Shown here piece after piece: positions 47,164-56,344 of a stretch of 64,000 bases of DNA. Origin of the DNA: Halobacteriovoraceae bacterium (lineage in GTDB: Bacteria; Bdellovibrionota; Bacteriovoracia; Bacteriovoracales; Bacteriovoracaceae); assembly GCA_002711995.1 (NCBI GenBank), contig PASN01000009.1:243019-307018 (forward strand), read 5' to 3'. The notes beneath the pieces were generated by a model. It ran no database searches, was not told where the DNA came from, and saw nothing but the letters and a program-made list of their open reading frames with translations. Within the stretch, counting starts at the first letter, position 1. Every line of letters begins with the position of its first letter. The translations under genes and the position numbers were made by a program.

Positions 47164-48215
47164 GACTCTTTTCCTTTGTTCTCAAACCAAGGCTGGACTT
47201 TTTCTTTAAATACACCCTTTATGATCAGAGCACTTAAAATAACTCCACTGGCCTTTTCCCACCAACTGATCATTTCGTGGTCATGAAGCTCACCCACGGC
47301 CCAGTTTGTTTCAAAAAAGTTTAGGTACATATAGTCAGTTATAAAGCTAAACGCGAGTGCCACCACAATCACGGCCAGAACATTTAGAAACACACCTTTT
47401 TTACCAATGTATTTTTGAAGCACCATTATATTAGATGCGTTTGTAGCTGGACCCACGAGTAGAAGCAACAAGGCCGTGCCTGGACTCATTCCTTTTAAGA
47501 TTAAAGAGGCTGCAATGGGAGTTGTTGCAGAAGCACATATGTATACAGGAACTCCAACCGCCAAAATAAGCAAACGACTTTGATTCAAGCTTAAATGTTG
47601 AAAGAAGTTTTCAGGTACCAAAACCTGAATTATAGCTCCAAGCACAAGTCCAATTAGAAGCCAAAATGCAATGTCGTCTATCAGGTCTTTAAACCCATAT
47701 CTAAAAGCATTTTTAACCTGGTCTGCCATTGGTTCCTTTATGGCATTTTTTTTCATTCCTGACCCGCAACAGCTCTTCTGAGCCGCTTCACTCTCCTCCA
47801 TGGCCTCATTCTCATCTTTATTAAAAAACATCTGAAGGGCTCCAGCCACAAAAGCGGAGAAAAAAGCCGCGATGGGTCTAAGAATCGTCATTGGCAGATC
47901 CATCATGGCATAGGTAACAGCAATAGAATCCACTCCTGACTCCGGTGTGGATATAAGAAATGAGCTAGTGCTAGCTTTGCTCGCGCCAGACTTTCGAAGA
48001 GTAACCGCCGTTGGAATTACCGAGCATGAGCAAAGAGGAAGAGGGACTCCCACTAGAGAGGCCTTAAAAACCGAGCTAAAGTTATCTTTCCCAAGCCATT
48101 TTTTGACTTTTTCCATTGGGATGAATTGCTTGATAAAGCCAGACAATATCAATCCAAGAAGAAGGTAAGGAGCTGAAATGGCTATATATCCCCAAAGGGC
48201 CTCAAGAAATTGCAT
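47151..48215 (-). CDS. SO_0444-type Cu/Zn efflux permease (DUF318)
   Basis: 354 residues, about eight membrane segments in two repeats. The conserved PLPLCSCSVIP stretch near residue 60 and the second-half GVPVYICASATTPIAAS identify the permease family; Cys-rich sites at QKSCCGSGMKKN and the C-terminal KESCCS are typical metal-binding signals of the SO_0444 branch. It is proposed to export Cu or Zn. It heads a run with the SDR and small lipoprotein. Confidence 0.85.
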   Translation of the reverse strand: MQFLEALWGYIAISAPYLLLGLILSGFIKQFIPMEKVKKWLGKDNFSSVFKASLVGVPLPLCSCSVIPTAVTLRKSGASKASTSSFLISTPESGVDSIAVTYAMMDLPMTILRPIAAFFSAFVAGALQMFFNKDENEAMEESEAAQKSCCGSGMKKNAIKEPMADQVKNAFRYGFKDLIDDIAFWLLIGLVLGAIIQVLVPENFFQHLSLNQSRLLILAVGVPVYICASATTPIAASLILKGMSPGTALLLLLVGPATNASNIMVLQKYIGKKGVFLNVLAVIVVALAFSFITDYMYLNFFETNWAVGELHDHEMISWWEKASGVILSALIIKGVFKEKVQPWFENKGKESCCS

Positions 48216-48305
48216 ATAAGTCCTTTTTTTAAATCTTAGCGCTTTTGGACTGAATATGAAATTTGTTTAATCCCAAAGAAATTCAAAAAATTTAATAATT
48301 ATTTC

Positions 48306-48334
48306 TTGACTGATTAACAAGAGAACAATATATT
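48306..48334 (+). promoter_or_regulatory. Sigma-70-type promoter for tRNA-Asp
   Basis: TTGACT (48306-48311), 17-nt spacer, TATATT (48329-48334), about 17 nt before the mature tRNA. Near-consensus. Confidence 0.75.
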
Positions 48335-48351
48335 CTTTCTTACTGAAATGC

Positions 48352-48428
48352 GGGGGCGTAGTTAAGTTGGTTATAACGTCTGCCTGTCACGCAGAAGGCC
48401 GAGGGTTCGAGTCCCTTCGCTCCCGCCA
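48352..48428 (+). tRNA. tRNA-Asp (GTC)
   Basis: 77 nt including encoded CCA. Acceptor GGGGGCG pairs with CGCTCCC (one G-U), discriminator G. The anticodon stem-loop CTGCCTGTCACGCAG gives anticodon GTC; GGGTTCGAGTCCC is the T arm. Very close to E. coli tRNA-Asp in the anticodon arm. Confidence 0.97.
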
Positions 48429-48448
48429 TTTTTTTCAGTAAAACAGAG

Positions 48449-48474
48449 GATCGCATAAGCGGTCTTTTTTTTTG
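48449..48474 (+). terminator. Rho-independent terminator after tRNA-Asp
   Basis: GATCGC, ATAA, GCGGTC with one wobble, then eight T residues. The remaining sequence to 48614 shows nothing else recognisable. Confidence 0.75.
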
Positions 48475-48614
48475 CCTTTTTTTCCTACAGAAGCCTTAGG
48501 ATCCGATTCTTTACACTTCATATACCCTGATCAATAAATCATTGTATTAATTACATCTTTTGTATTCACACTTTAAGGCTCCTGCTAACTTCTGGAGAAT
48601 TAGGGAGGGTATTA

Positions 48615-48992
48615 ATGAAGTCTATATTTTCAATGTTATTAATTTTTGTATCGAGCACAACTTTTGCCTATCAAGAAAAAATAGAGAAATGGAATAAAAA
48701 CAGCTTAATCTCAGAAGAATTAGCGATCGACTATATCTACGAGTTTGCATATGACCGTTTTATTGGTGATGACGGTGAAAGCTGTGAGCCTCAAATGGAT
48801 TACGCGGAATTAGTTAAGTTAAAAAATGAAAAATCATTCATAATTGATGTTGAGTTATATGTTGCCAACATAGGTTATTGGGCCTGCAGCTATCTTGATT
48901 CTGAACAAGGTCTCTTTAGACTTAAATTTAGCTATAATGATAAGTATAAAAGATTTAAAGTTTCAGAATTACCTATAACTGAAGAACTATAG
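48615..48992 (+). CDS. Small exported protein, unrecognised
   Basis: 125 residues. Strong SD GGGAGGG 7 nt upstream and signal peptide MKSIFSMLLIFVSSTTFA. The mature part is acidic and Tyr-rich with two Cys (SCEPQMDY; WACSY) that may pair. It resembles no domain I know. A second exported gene begins 29 nt later. Confidence 0.68.
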   Translation: MKSIFSMLLIFVSSTTFAYQEKIEKWNKNSLISEELAIDYIYEFAYDRFIGDDGESCEPQMDYAELVKLKNEKSFIIDVELYVANIGYWACSYLDSEQGLFRLKFSYNDKYKRFKVSELPITEEL

Positions 48993-49020
48993 TAATCCAT
49001 TCCGATTAGAGCAGGTAAAA

Positions 49021-49713
49021 TTGACTTCATTAAGAATCCTATTTCTAATTTGCTCATCCCTAACGATTTTGTCCTGTAGCACCATTCAGGAAGCTATGGA
49101 TCCTAAGGATACAACTTTTGGCTATGTTGAGATTAAAAATAAAGATGGGGAAACTGTTCATCAAAGAAAGCGAGTCATAGAAAGTGAGCTCACTCCTATA
49201 GAAAATGAAGTGGTCAATTCCAATACCAAGGCTCAAGCACTTCAAAAAGAAAAGAAGGCTCCCTCTAATAATCAAGAATCAATTAGTCCGAATGTAGAAC
49301 AAAAAACTTTTATGGTCTTTGACTTAAGCGGTGGTGATGGACATATCCACACAGGAATAGGTATCGCTCATAACGCACTAGAAGCTCTCGAGATTCGTGG
49401 TGGAGCATCCCTGTTTAACTCGAAAGAGCTTTATGCTGGCCTCGACCTTAGTGCAAGGGCCAAGCTTCCCATGAAGGAACTCACCCCTTTCGTTGGTTTG
49501 GGAGGATATGGAGGGGACTCAAAATCTTGCGAAGAAAAGAATGTTGATAGTCGCTTGGAAGAGCATTGTGAAAAAAAGTTTTTATTCGCTCTATATCTTG
49601 AAGCGGGAGTTCGCTTCAACAACTTTGCTTTATTCACTCGAAAGTACAGCATAGACGAAGCAGATATTTCTCTGCCAGTTAAATACCTCTGGGGAGTTAA
49701 CATTTATTTTTAA
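49021..49713 (+). CDS. Predicted lipoprotein with beta-barrel-like C-terminal part
   Basis: 230 residues. TTG start at 49021 with AGCAGG 6 nt upstream; lipobox LSCS at residues 17-20 supports it. The middle (about 40-95) is charged and low complexity. From about 100 there are amphipathic strands (FMVFDLSGGDGHIHTG, LYAGLDLSARAKLP, YLEAGVRFNNFALF, YLWGVNIYF) ending in Phe, a barrel pattern. A lipid anchor with a barrel end is unusual. Confidence 0.62.
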   Translation: MTSLRILFLICSSLTILSCSTIQEAMDPKDTTFGYVEIKNKDGETVHQRKRVIESELTPIENEVVNSNTKAQALQKEKKAPSNNQESISPNVEQKTFMVFDLSGGDGHIHTGIGIAHNALEALEIRGGASLFNSKELYAGLDLSARAKLPMKELTPFVGLGGYGGDSKSCEEKNVDSRLEEHCEKKFLFALYLEAGVRFNNFALFTRKYSIDEADISLPVKYLWGVNIYF

Positions 49714-49852
49714 AGTTAAAACCTTTCTAAACCGGAAGATAAACTGAATCTAATAAATTTGTAGTGGGCCATCCCCGAAGGGGTCTAACTAACGATCGTT
49801 TTCAGAAACTTAAATAGCTTTCAATGGTCATACTATTTCTTCTAGATTCAAC

Positions 49853-51073
49853 TTAAAGTTTTTTAATCCAAAGCTTCTCTCGTAAATTAACGGGTATTCT
49901 CTTATTTAATAAAGACCTCGTTAACACCTCTGAGGATAACTTAGCCTTCTCGAACGAATTGTTATCGTAAAACTCCGTAAAGGCTCCATGGCCTCGTTCT
50001 TTTAAGTAGTAGGTGTTTCCACTTTTTATATAAGAATCAATTCTTTTTAATTCTTTTTCTGTGCCGTCAAACTCACCTAAAAAGATATCCACAGGAACAC
50101 TTACTTTCATCTTTTTAATATCAAATGTATTTTGATCTCCTACCTCGCCTACTTTGCAATACTCCTTATGTTGATCGAACAAGAAGGAGCACTTAAAATC
50201 ATTTTGCATTACAAACTCAGTATCCCCCTGGGTCTCCCAAGTGTAAGTTTCATCCCTAAGGGCGAACTTACCTAAGTTACCTTCAAACAAGCTCGATAAG
50301 AACTCATAACCTTCTTTCACTTCCATTAAACTTTTATCTTTAAGAAGGTCTGACTGCACCTTTTCAACTAACTTTTCTAGCCCCTCAATTCCCAGTGAAT
50401 TCGCAAAATCGTAGGATAAATCGTGAACAAGTTTCAAACTGTCGCAAGTGTGTAATTCGTGGGTAATAAATGAATCTGTTTTAACTCGTAGATTCTTAAT
50501 AAATTCGTCCTTCTCTTTCTGGTTCTCTGGAGTTATAAAAGCGGGCCCTATTAGGGTTACTTTCTTTACTTTCTCAGGAAATAGTTCAGCGTACTTTAAA
50601 CCTATCGTTGCTCCAAAAGAGTGCCCAAGAATAATTATCCTCTCTATACCTAGCTCTTTTCTAATCTCTTCAATATCCCTAGCTGAATTTTCAACCGAGT
50701 AAAAATTCGGATCGTCTTGAATAGCTTTTGAATCGGGTCTAGAACAGACAAAACCTCGTTGATCGAAGAAGAGAATATTAAACTCTTTTGCCAAATCGTC
50801 ATACAGTTTATGATAGTTGTGTGAGGTAGCACCAGGTCCGCCATCCACATAGACAACAGTTGGTTTCGTTACATCATACTTTCCGCCGAGGAATCTATAA
50901 TATAATGGACTAGTTTCTAGTTTTGATTTTTTATAATTATTAGGAACTGTAACCCAAGCACCATTTTGCTTAACAGCAACACCCTGGCATAGCTTTTTTC
51001 CACTAATATATTTTTGTGCTTTCACATTTTGAGTAGAAAAAACAAATAATAAAAACGATAAGAAACTGTACAT
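49853..51073 (-). CDS. Exported alpha/beta hydrolase (prolyl-aminopeptidase-like S33)
   Basis: 406 residues; signal peptide MYSFLSFLLFVFSTQNVKA. Oxyanion-hole GGPGATSHN follows strand VVYVDGG, nucleophile Ser in LGHSFGATIG, acid probably in FLGEFDG, and His in RGHGAFTEF, which gives the S33 (proline iminopeptidase, tripeptidyl aminopeptidase) arrangement. The substrate may be N-terminal peptides of degraded proteins. SD is poor. It stands apart from neighbours by 475 nt downstream of its start. Confidence 0.85.
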   Translation of the reverse strand: MYSFLSFLLFVFSTQNVKAQKYISGKKLCQGVAVKQNGAWVTVPNNYKKSKLETSPLYYRFLGGKYDVTKPTVVYVDGGPGATSHNYHKLYDDLAKEFNILFFDQRGFVCSRPDSKAIQDDPNFYSVENSARDIEEIRKELGIERIIILGHSFGATIGLKYAELFPEKVKKVTLIGPAFITPENQKEKDEFIKNLRVKTDSFITHELHTCDSLKLVHDLSYDFANSLGIEGLEKLVEKVQSDLLKDKSLMEVKEGYEFLSSLFEGNLGKFALRDETYTWETQGDTEFVMQNDFKCSFLFDQHKEYCKVGEVGDQNTFDIKKMKVSVPVDIFLGEFDGTEKELKRIDSYIKSGNTYYLKERGHGAFTEFYDNNSFEKAKLSSEVLTRSLLNKRIPVNLREKLWIKKL

Positions 51074-51554
51074 TTCACTCCAAAGTGTAAATTAGTTAGA
51101 CACTTAATTCTATTTAATTACATATTTATAAAGATTTATGCTTAAGTAAGCAAAAAACATACCAATTTAGACAGGGATAATCGAATCGTTAAAGCAACTC
51201 CGGAATCTAAAAAAAACTAAACACTTCTACACATTATCATTAACACAACATCTTCGATCAATTGGTATAATCTTCTTATGATAGAGTTACTTTTGATTGT
51301 CTTTTTCGCTTTGGTCTTTATAGGCACTTGGCTTTACAGTGACTACGAAGAGAAAAAAAGAAAGAAGCAATAAGGATTTAAGGCATTAACATTATAATTA
51401 AAGCAATTTTTAGCTAATTGCAGTATAGTGTTTGTCTAAAAGATTTGCGTCTTCTAACTTCACTTCAATATAAAGTTTCTTCAACCCTCATCCTAAACAT
51501 TCTCCACAATACTATGCTTTAATTTATTTTCTGCTTTTTAACTGGAGAATGGAT
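51074..51554. other. Sparse AT-rich spacer with one possible 31-codon ORF
   Basis: Between the leftward hydrolase and rightward PldB. Apart from the small ORF at 51278-51373, a TATAAT-like box (51266-51271) and a short GCAATT/AATTGC dyad, nothing is recognisable. Confidence 0.6.
51278..51373 (+). CDS. Possible 31-residue single-span membrane protein
   Basis: ATG at 51278 encodes MIELLLIVFFALVFIGTWLY followed by SDYEEKKRKKQ. One hydrophobic span and a charged tail look like a real small membrane protein, but there is no SD. A TATAAT box lies 6 nt upstream, so a leaderless message is possible. No support beyond composition. Confidence 0.35.
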   Translation: MIELLLIVFFALVFIGTWLYSDYEEKKRKKQ

Positions 51555-52544
51555 ATGCTTACTCTATCAAAACTATTTTTCCTAATTGTTTCAGTATCTC
51601 TAACTCCCCTTCATGCCTATATTCATTATGAATTTACCGGTAAGGGGAATGTAAATATTGTTTATACAAAGTACGGGGATCAAAAGGGACAATATGGAAG
51701 CATTGTTATTTCCCCAGGGAGAACAGAGTCCTCCTTAAAGCATGAGGAGTTATCAAACGAGCTTATCGAGAAAGGTTTTTCCCCAGTATTTATTATAAAC
51801 CATCGAGGACAGGGCCTATCTGGAAGGGTCCTGGAAGACACCAATAAAGGCCATGTTGCGAAATTTTCATATTACTACAAAGACTTTGAAAAATTTGTGA
51901 AATCTGTACTGAGGGACAGTCAAACTGATAAGAACAATTTATTTCTACTGGCACATTCAATGGGAGGTGCCATTGCAACAGGTTATTTGCAAACCTATGG
52001 AACGGACTTATTCAAGGGGCTTGTTCTCTCTAGTCCCATGCTCGGAATAAACTTTAATGATAAAACCGAGTTTGAGGTCCTGATGGAGACATTGATCGCA
52101 TGTAAAACTCCCTTAGGTCCAGATTGTAATGATTATGCCCAAGAGGGTAAATACTCTCCAGAGGCAGACTTATTTGAAGGCAACGACAATACCAGCAGTA
52201 GAGATCGTTTTGAGCGAAGAAAAAGGCTTTGGATGGATATACCGAAGTTACAATTGGGTGGGCCATCAATTCGCTGGGTTAAAGAAGCTATTAAGGCCAA
52301 CCTCAAGATGAGAAGACACAAAGCAATTAAAAAAATAACTGATCTACCAGTTCTTTTACTTCAAGCTGAAAAAGACGTGACAGTCAGCAATGAAAAACAA
52401 TCTAAGTTTTGTTCCACAGTTAATAAAGTGGATGGAAACTGCACTCTAAAAGTAATTAAGAATTCCAAGCATGAAATTCTAATGGAGGCGGATCACATAA
52501 GGGATATAGGTGTTAGGCACATTCTAGACTTTATAGAGCACTAG
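51555..52544 (+). CDS. pldB: Lysophospholipase L2 (PldB)-like alpha/beta hydrolase
   Basis: 329 residues from ATG 51555 (GGAG 7 nt upstream; the ATG at 51549 is too close). Signal peptide MLTLSKLFFLIVSVSLTPLHA. The sequence SPGRTESSLKHEEL, NHRGQGLSGR and LAHSMGGAIATG follows E. coli PldB closely; Ser of HSMGG is the nucleophile. Family enzymes deacylate lysophospholipids. It is convergent with a phospholipase A2 gene and shares its stop (CTAG). Confidence 0.85.
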   Translation: MLTLSKLFFLIVSVSLTPLHAYIHYEFTGKGNVNIVYTKYGDQKGQYGSIVISPGRTESSLKHEELSNELIEKGFSPVFIINHRGQGLSGRVLEDTNKGHVAKFSYYYKDFEKFVKSVLRDSQTDKNNLFLLAHSMGGAIATGYLQTYGTDLFKGLVLSSPMLGINFNDKTEFEVLMETLIACKTPLGPDCNDYAQEGKYSPEADLFEGNDNTSSRDRFERRKRLWMDIPKLQLGGPSIRWVKEAIKANLKMRRHKAIKKITDLPVLLLQAEKDVTVSNEKQSKFCSTVNKVDGNCTLKVIKNSKHEILMEADHIRDIGVRHILDFIEH

Positions 52545-53002
52545 TCTTCATACCTTCCATAATAATTGGCACAGTGAAACGCCGGTTTTCCAATGACTCT
52601 TAACGAGCGGTACATAAATCTGGCCCACTTTTGACAGCGTATGATGTTCTGCGCTTTCTCATCACAGATTTTTAATAACTGGTTTAGCATTCTAACATCA
52701 CAGTACTTCTGGCCTTTGCCATTTGTTGCTGGTTCGTGGTGATAGCAAAGGTCATGTTGCACGCAAGCAGGGAAGAAAAGCTTATCATGCCCACCGGTTG
52801 GACCTGAACAGCCATTAACAAATTCCAGCTCGCCATAACTATTATGATATTCACAGGTTTTAATTCTTAGTGGAAGCTTAGATTTTGGACACTGATACCA
52901 TGTAAATAACTTTCCATTTTTATTGTCACAAAAGTCATCTAACAGATCTGCATGAGAACTTTGAAGGAATAAAACACATATAGTTACAATTAAAAATCGC
53001 AT
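52541..53002 (-). CDS. Exported phospholipase A2
   Basis: 153 residues; signal peptide MRFLIVTICVLFLQSSHA. The PLA2 active site is CVQHDLCYHH with catalytic His83-Asp84, the Ca-loop-like NGCSGPTGG, and the second Asp in KYCDVRML (Asp102). Paired Cys fit secreted PLA2 disulfides. It releases sn-2 fatty acids from phospholipids. The DUF6624 gene lies 16 nt upstream on the same strand, and PldB is convergent. Confidence 0.85.
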   Translation of the reverse strand: MRFLIVTICVLFLQSSHADLLDDFCDNKNGKLFTWYQCPKSKLPLRIKTCEYHNSYGELEFVNGCSGPTGGHDKLFFPACVQHDLCYHHEPATNGKGQKYCDVRMLNQLLKICDEKAQNIIRCQKWARFMYRSLRVIGKPAFHCANYYGRYED

Positions 53003-53018
53003 CTAATAACTCTCCACT

Positions 53019-53735
53019 TTAATTACAGATATTTTTAAATCCAGATTTATACTCTTCCATTGAGGGCATCCCCATGGACTTTCTTCGCTCATCCACATTT
53101 TCAGGTTCTTCAATCTTGTGAGGTTTCCATATTCCTTTTCCCACACACTGACCTTGAGTGCCGTACCTTTGTGGTCTTCCCTCTCCTATGGCCTTAACCC
53201 TATCGTAAAGATAGGCATAGTTTGTGCGGTTCGTTTCACCTATAGGATAAAGTTTAGCAAGAGTAGTTAACACCTCTTTCTGAAAGTCTAAGTCCAAGTC
53301 CGCATGTTGCACTAAAAGCCATGCACCTCTATCAGCCTGCTCTCCAAATTCAGAGATTTTAAACCATCCATATCGATTTAGAAGCTTTTTGAGTTCGGTA
53401 GTATTTTCTTTATCCAAGGAACTAAACCGAGGCATAAACTTTTTATGAAAGTATTCTTTTTCTTCTTCAGAGTATTTATTACGATTAGGCGTGTTCAGAA
53501 ATTTGCGCGTGTATTGGTCTATCTCAACCATGTGAAAAAGTTTTTTCTTCACCCACTCCTTATCATTTAAATCTTTTGGCACTAGTAGAAATAGCGATTT
53601 CTTATCTTCAATGGTTTCATCATATTGTTTTAAATCCAACTTCACCTGGTCGAATTTCTTGCCCCCAACTTTAGAGGCGCTATCCGCATTAATTGGCGCA
53701 TAAAAGAACATCAATAGTGGAAGAAGAAACTTCAT
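53019..53735 (-). CDS. Exported DUF6624 domain protein
   Basis: 238 residues; signal peptide MKFLLPLLMFFYAPINA. The later part matches the DUF6624 pattern: LLNRYGWFKISEFGEQADRG, AWLLVQHADLDLDFQ, YLYDRVKAIGEGRPQRYGTQ. The family's function is unknown. Its 16-nt spacing before the PLA2 gene means the two are co-transcribed. Confidence 0.75.
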   Translation of the reverse strand: MKFLLPLLMFFYAPINADSASKVGGKKFDQVKLDLKQYDETIEDKKSLFLLVPKDLNDKEWVKKKLFHMVEIDQYTRKFLNTPNRNKYSEEEKEYFHKKFMPRFSSLDKENTTELKKLLNRYGWFKISEFGEQADRGAWLLVQHADLDLDFQKEVLTTLAKLYPIGETNRTNYAYLYDRVKAIGEGRPQRYGTQGQCVGKGIWKPHKIEEPENVDERRKSMGMPSMEEYKSGFKNICN

Positions 53736-53907
53736 GCCACAGTTCTACCATTCAGAACTCGCATTATCACCATGCGACGCCCCCATACTAACTGAGAATA
53801 AATAATGGCAGCTGTGATCTTTATTGCATCGTAAAATTAAGACCTTAGGCAACATACTTCATTCAAAAGCTGTAATACATAACAATCGTAAATGGAGGTT
53901 AGGCCAG

Positions 53908-54654
53908 ATGAAAAAAGAAATTCAAAAGCAAAATTCACACAAGGTTGCAACTTTGGAGACAACGCAATTCATGAAGTATTTGGGCGGGGTGGAAACTAAA
54001 ACTCTAAATACTCTGGGCAAGGCCTCCATTGTAGGAATTTACACTTTAGCAGTTGTTTTGAGCACGGCCTTTTATTTCAAATATAAAGCCCACGAACAGG
54101 TGAACAAAGACCTCCGAAGCGAAATACTTGCTTTAAAGACAGGTCAAAAAGAGCTTCATCAGGCCCTGGCAAATAGTAGCGACATCGCAAGCATGCACAG
54201 GTCTGCCACAAGGGTGCCAGTGGACATTGAAACAAGAATTCTCAATCAGATAAACAAGAAACTGGACGCCACAGACTCCTACACTTCAAAAAAGATTGAG
54301 GATCAAAAACAAGAAATTTACAATCTCAAACAAAAGATAAAGGACTTGTTGCTTTTAACTCAATCCTCACCAAAAACGTTTAAAGACCAAAAAACAATGA
54401 AATACTCTCGAGAGAACTATGACATTCTCTACTATGAGCACAGACAGGTTTTAAAAAGATTAAAAGAGAAGCATACAGATGTAGAGCAGGCCTACATGAA
54501 CCTGTATGATATGAGCCAAGATGAACATCAAGCGGAGTTTGAAAAGCTTAAAGATCGAAATAAGCTAGAGTATTATTCAGAGAAAAGAAAATTGGAAAAA
54601 GTTAGATCTCAATTTAGAAAGAAGAAGTTTTTAGTTATCGCGGAAAACAATTAA
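53908..54654 (+). CDS. Single-pass membrane protein with periplasmic coiled coil, unrecognised
   Basis: 248 residues from ATG 53908 (GGAGG 10 nt upstream); an ATG at 53824 is poor. One membrane segment near 36-57 (ASIVGIYTLAVVLSTAFYF), then a long coiled coil (about 60-175, DLRSEILALKTGQKELHQAL and TSKKIEDQKQEIYNLKQKIK) and a basic C-terminus. Possibly a structural or scaffold protein. A second gene starts 17 nt after it, so the pair form an operon. Confidence 0.7.
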   Translation: MKKEIQKQNSHKVATLETTQFMKYLGGVETKTLNTLGKASIVGIYTLAVVLSTAFYFKYKAHEQVNKDLRSEILALKTGQKELHQALANSSDIASMHRSATRVPVDIETRILNQINKKLDATDSYTSKKIEDQKQEIYNLKQKIKDLLLLTQSSPKTFKDQKTMKYSRENYDILYYEHRQVLKRLKEKHTDVEQAYMNLYDMSQDEHQAEFEKLKDRNKLEYYSEKRKLEKVRSQFRKKKFLVIAENN

Positions 54655-54671
54655 GTTGCTAGGGAATACAC

Positions 54672-55088
54672 ATGCTATTTGGCGGGTTGTCGGAAGAAGA
54701 AGTCTTTAAAATTGAAAAGATACTAGAAGAGCAAGGAATTTCATATCAAACAGGCGTAGACCAGCAAATGCTTGATAGAAACCAACAAAACTTAAGCTCT
54801 TTCGCTCGTGTTCACACTAGAGTTGGAGACCCTATAAGCAACCACATTTTAAGTATCGAAATTCAGGAAGAGGACTTCGTATCAATGAATGAAGATACAA
54901 AAGAAAAGCTTCTTGTATTTGGAATAACAAACGAATACCCAAGCGATAAAGACTTCGCCTCCCCTCAAGAAATGATAGCTCCCAAACCTGTTAGTTTTGA
55001 GAGTGGGAGTATTTGGTTAAGAATCTTAGGCATCTTTGCTGGAGCAATACTTTTTTCTTATTTAGTTTTAAAATTCGGCAAGCTTTAA
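54672..55088 (+). CDS. Small tail-anchored protein, unrecognised
   Basis: 138 residues, N-terminal soluble domain (EEEVFKIEKILEEQGISYQ ... EDFVSMNED) and one C-terminal hydrophobic span (WLRILGIFAGAILFSYLVL). It looks like a DUF2007-type signal protein in its first 70 residues, but the match is weak. Second gene after the coiled-coil protein, so a complex partner is likely. Confidence 0.6.
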   Translation: MLFGGLSEEEVFKIEKILEEQGISYQTGVDQQMLDRNQQNLSSFARVHTRVGDPISNHILSIEIQEEDFVSMNEDTKEKLLVFGITNEYPSDKDFASPQEMIAPKPVSFESGSIWLRILGIFAGAILFSYLVLKFGKL

Positions 55089-55197
55089 GACTCTAAGTTA
55101 CTAGAATCCTATACATTCCTTAAGGTTAAGCAATTTGCCCAATGTACATTTTTCACACTGCCTCCCCTAGGCCACAGAATCAGTGGTAAATGCCAGC

Positions 55198-56340
55198 ATG
55201 ATGAAGTTTTCTATCTCTAAGATAATAACCGCCCTTCAGTTCATGGTAGCACTTCCCTGTGCTGCGGTATCACTATTTCCAGAAGATGGCTCCCAGGCCA
55301 TAGGTAAGTGGTATTACTCAGAAAAAGAAATTCGCTACCTATACGAAGATGATAAAGAGTGGGAAGGAGTACTTAACGCCTTTGAATCAGAGGGGATTCA
55401 ACCAATCAATTCTAGGATGGGGAGCTTCTTTCAAGACCTAGCTTTCTTCGATACAGAAGGTAGACTCATTCTACAACACTTTCCCAAAAGACAGTCCGGC
55501 GACGCTTACGAATACAGAGAATACTTCGGTGGTTTTACCAAGGAAGTCTACATGCCTTGGGATTGGGATCATGAAGAGGAAGTAAATCTTCTCACAAAAG
55601 AGTCTTCAAAAAAACTTGGACTAGAATCAATTCAGCTAAAATATGCATTCATAGAGGGTGGAGCTACCATAACTGGCAAGTTTAAAAATGGTGATGACTA
55701 TCTACTGATAAACGAGAGCTCACTCATTAGCATTCATAAATACTACAAAGATAAAATTTCAGAAGACATAACGAAGGAAGAAGTTCTAAGACTTCTAGAG
55801 CAAGATTTCAGTCTAAGACCAGGAAACTTTATAGTACTAAACGGGACTTCCTCCCACCACTTGGATACTTTTATTAAGGCCCTACCAGGAGGCAGGATTC
55901 TCGTTGACTCTCCTGATATAAAGATTTCGCTTCTAAAAGATTTAATGTCTAAAACTAATAATCCTGAAATAGGAAAGTACCTTAAGGGCGAGCAAGAATT
56001 AATAAATCAAGATCACTACGACTATAAAGTTATTAGAAGAGCGAAAAAACAGCTTGATGAAAGATTCGAAGTTATAGATGTTGCCGGAGTCTTCAGCAGG
56101 GTAACACCTATCAATGGCCATGATCAAAGAGTAACTGATGTTAACTTCTTTAACGGTGTTTCAGGCTCCAATGAGTCTGGGGGTTATTTTATTACCAACA
56201 AAGCTAAGGTCGCTCCAGAGCTCGAAAAGGCATGGAAGGAGCAACTTAAAAGCAAGGGAGTACCTTTTGACAGGTACCACTTTGTGGGTAGGTACAAAGG
56301 AGCTGCTGGCCTAGATTGCATGGGAAGTCCCTCCCCTTAA
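55198..56340 (+). CDS. Exported peptidyl-arginine/agmatine deiminase-like protein
   Basis: 380 residues from ATG 55198 (55201 also possible; GTG 55183 in frame; none has a good SD). Signal peptide KFSISKIITALQFMVALP. The guanidine-modifying enzyme order is visible: EGGAT (153-157), HHLDTF with His221/Asp223, and C-terminal GLDCMGSP with Cys374, the catalytic Cys. Bacterial PAD-like and agmatine deiminases convert guanidino groups to ureido. Whether it acts on peptides, agmatine or arginine cannot be told. Confidence 0.65.
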   Translation: MMKFSISKIITALQFMVALPCAAVSLFPEDGSQAIGKWYYSEKEIRYLYEDDKEWEGVLNAFESEGIQPINSRMGSFFQDLAFFDTEGRLILQHFPKRQSGDAYEYREYFGGFTKEVYMPWDWDHEEEVNLLTKESSKKLGLESIQLKYAFIEGGATITGKFKNGDDYLLINESSLISIHKYYKDKISEDITKEEVLRLLEQDFSLRPGNFIVLNGTSSHHLDTFIKALPGGRILVDSPDIKISLLKDLMSKTNNPEIGKYLKGEQELINQDHYDYKVIRRAKKQLDERFEVIDVAGVFSRVTPINGHDQRVTDVNFFNGVSGSNESGGYFITNKAKVAPELEKAWKEQLKSKGVPFDRYHFVGRYKGAAGLDCMGSPSP

Positions 56341-56344
56341 CTGA

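Noticed and set aside
49780-49810. CCCCGAAGGGG hairpin as a terminator
   Set aside because: The stem is only 4 bp with no T run; it may be chance.
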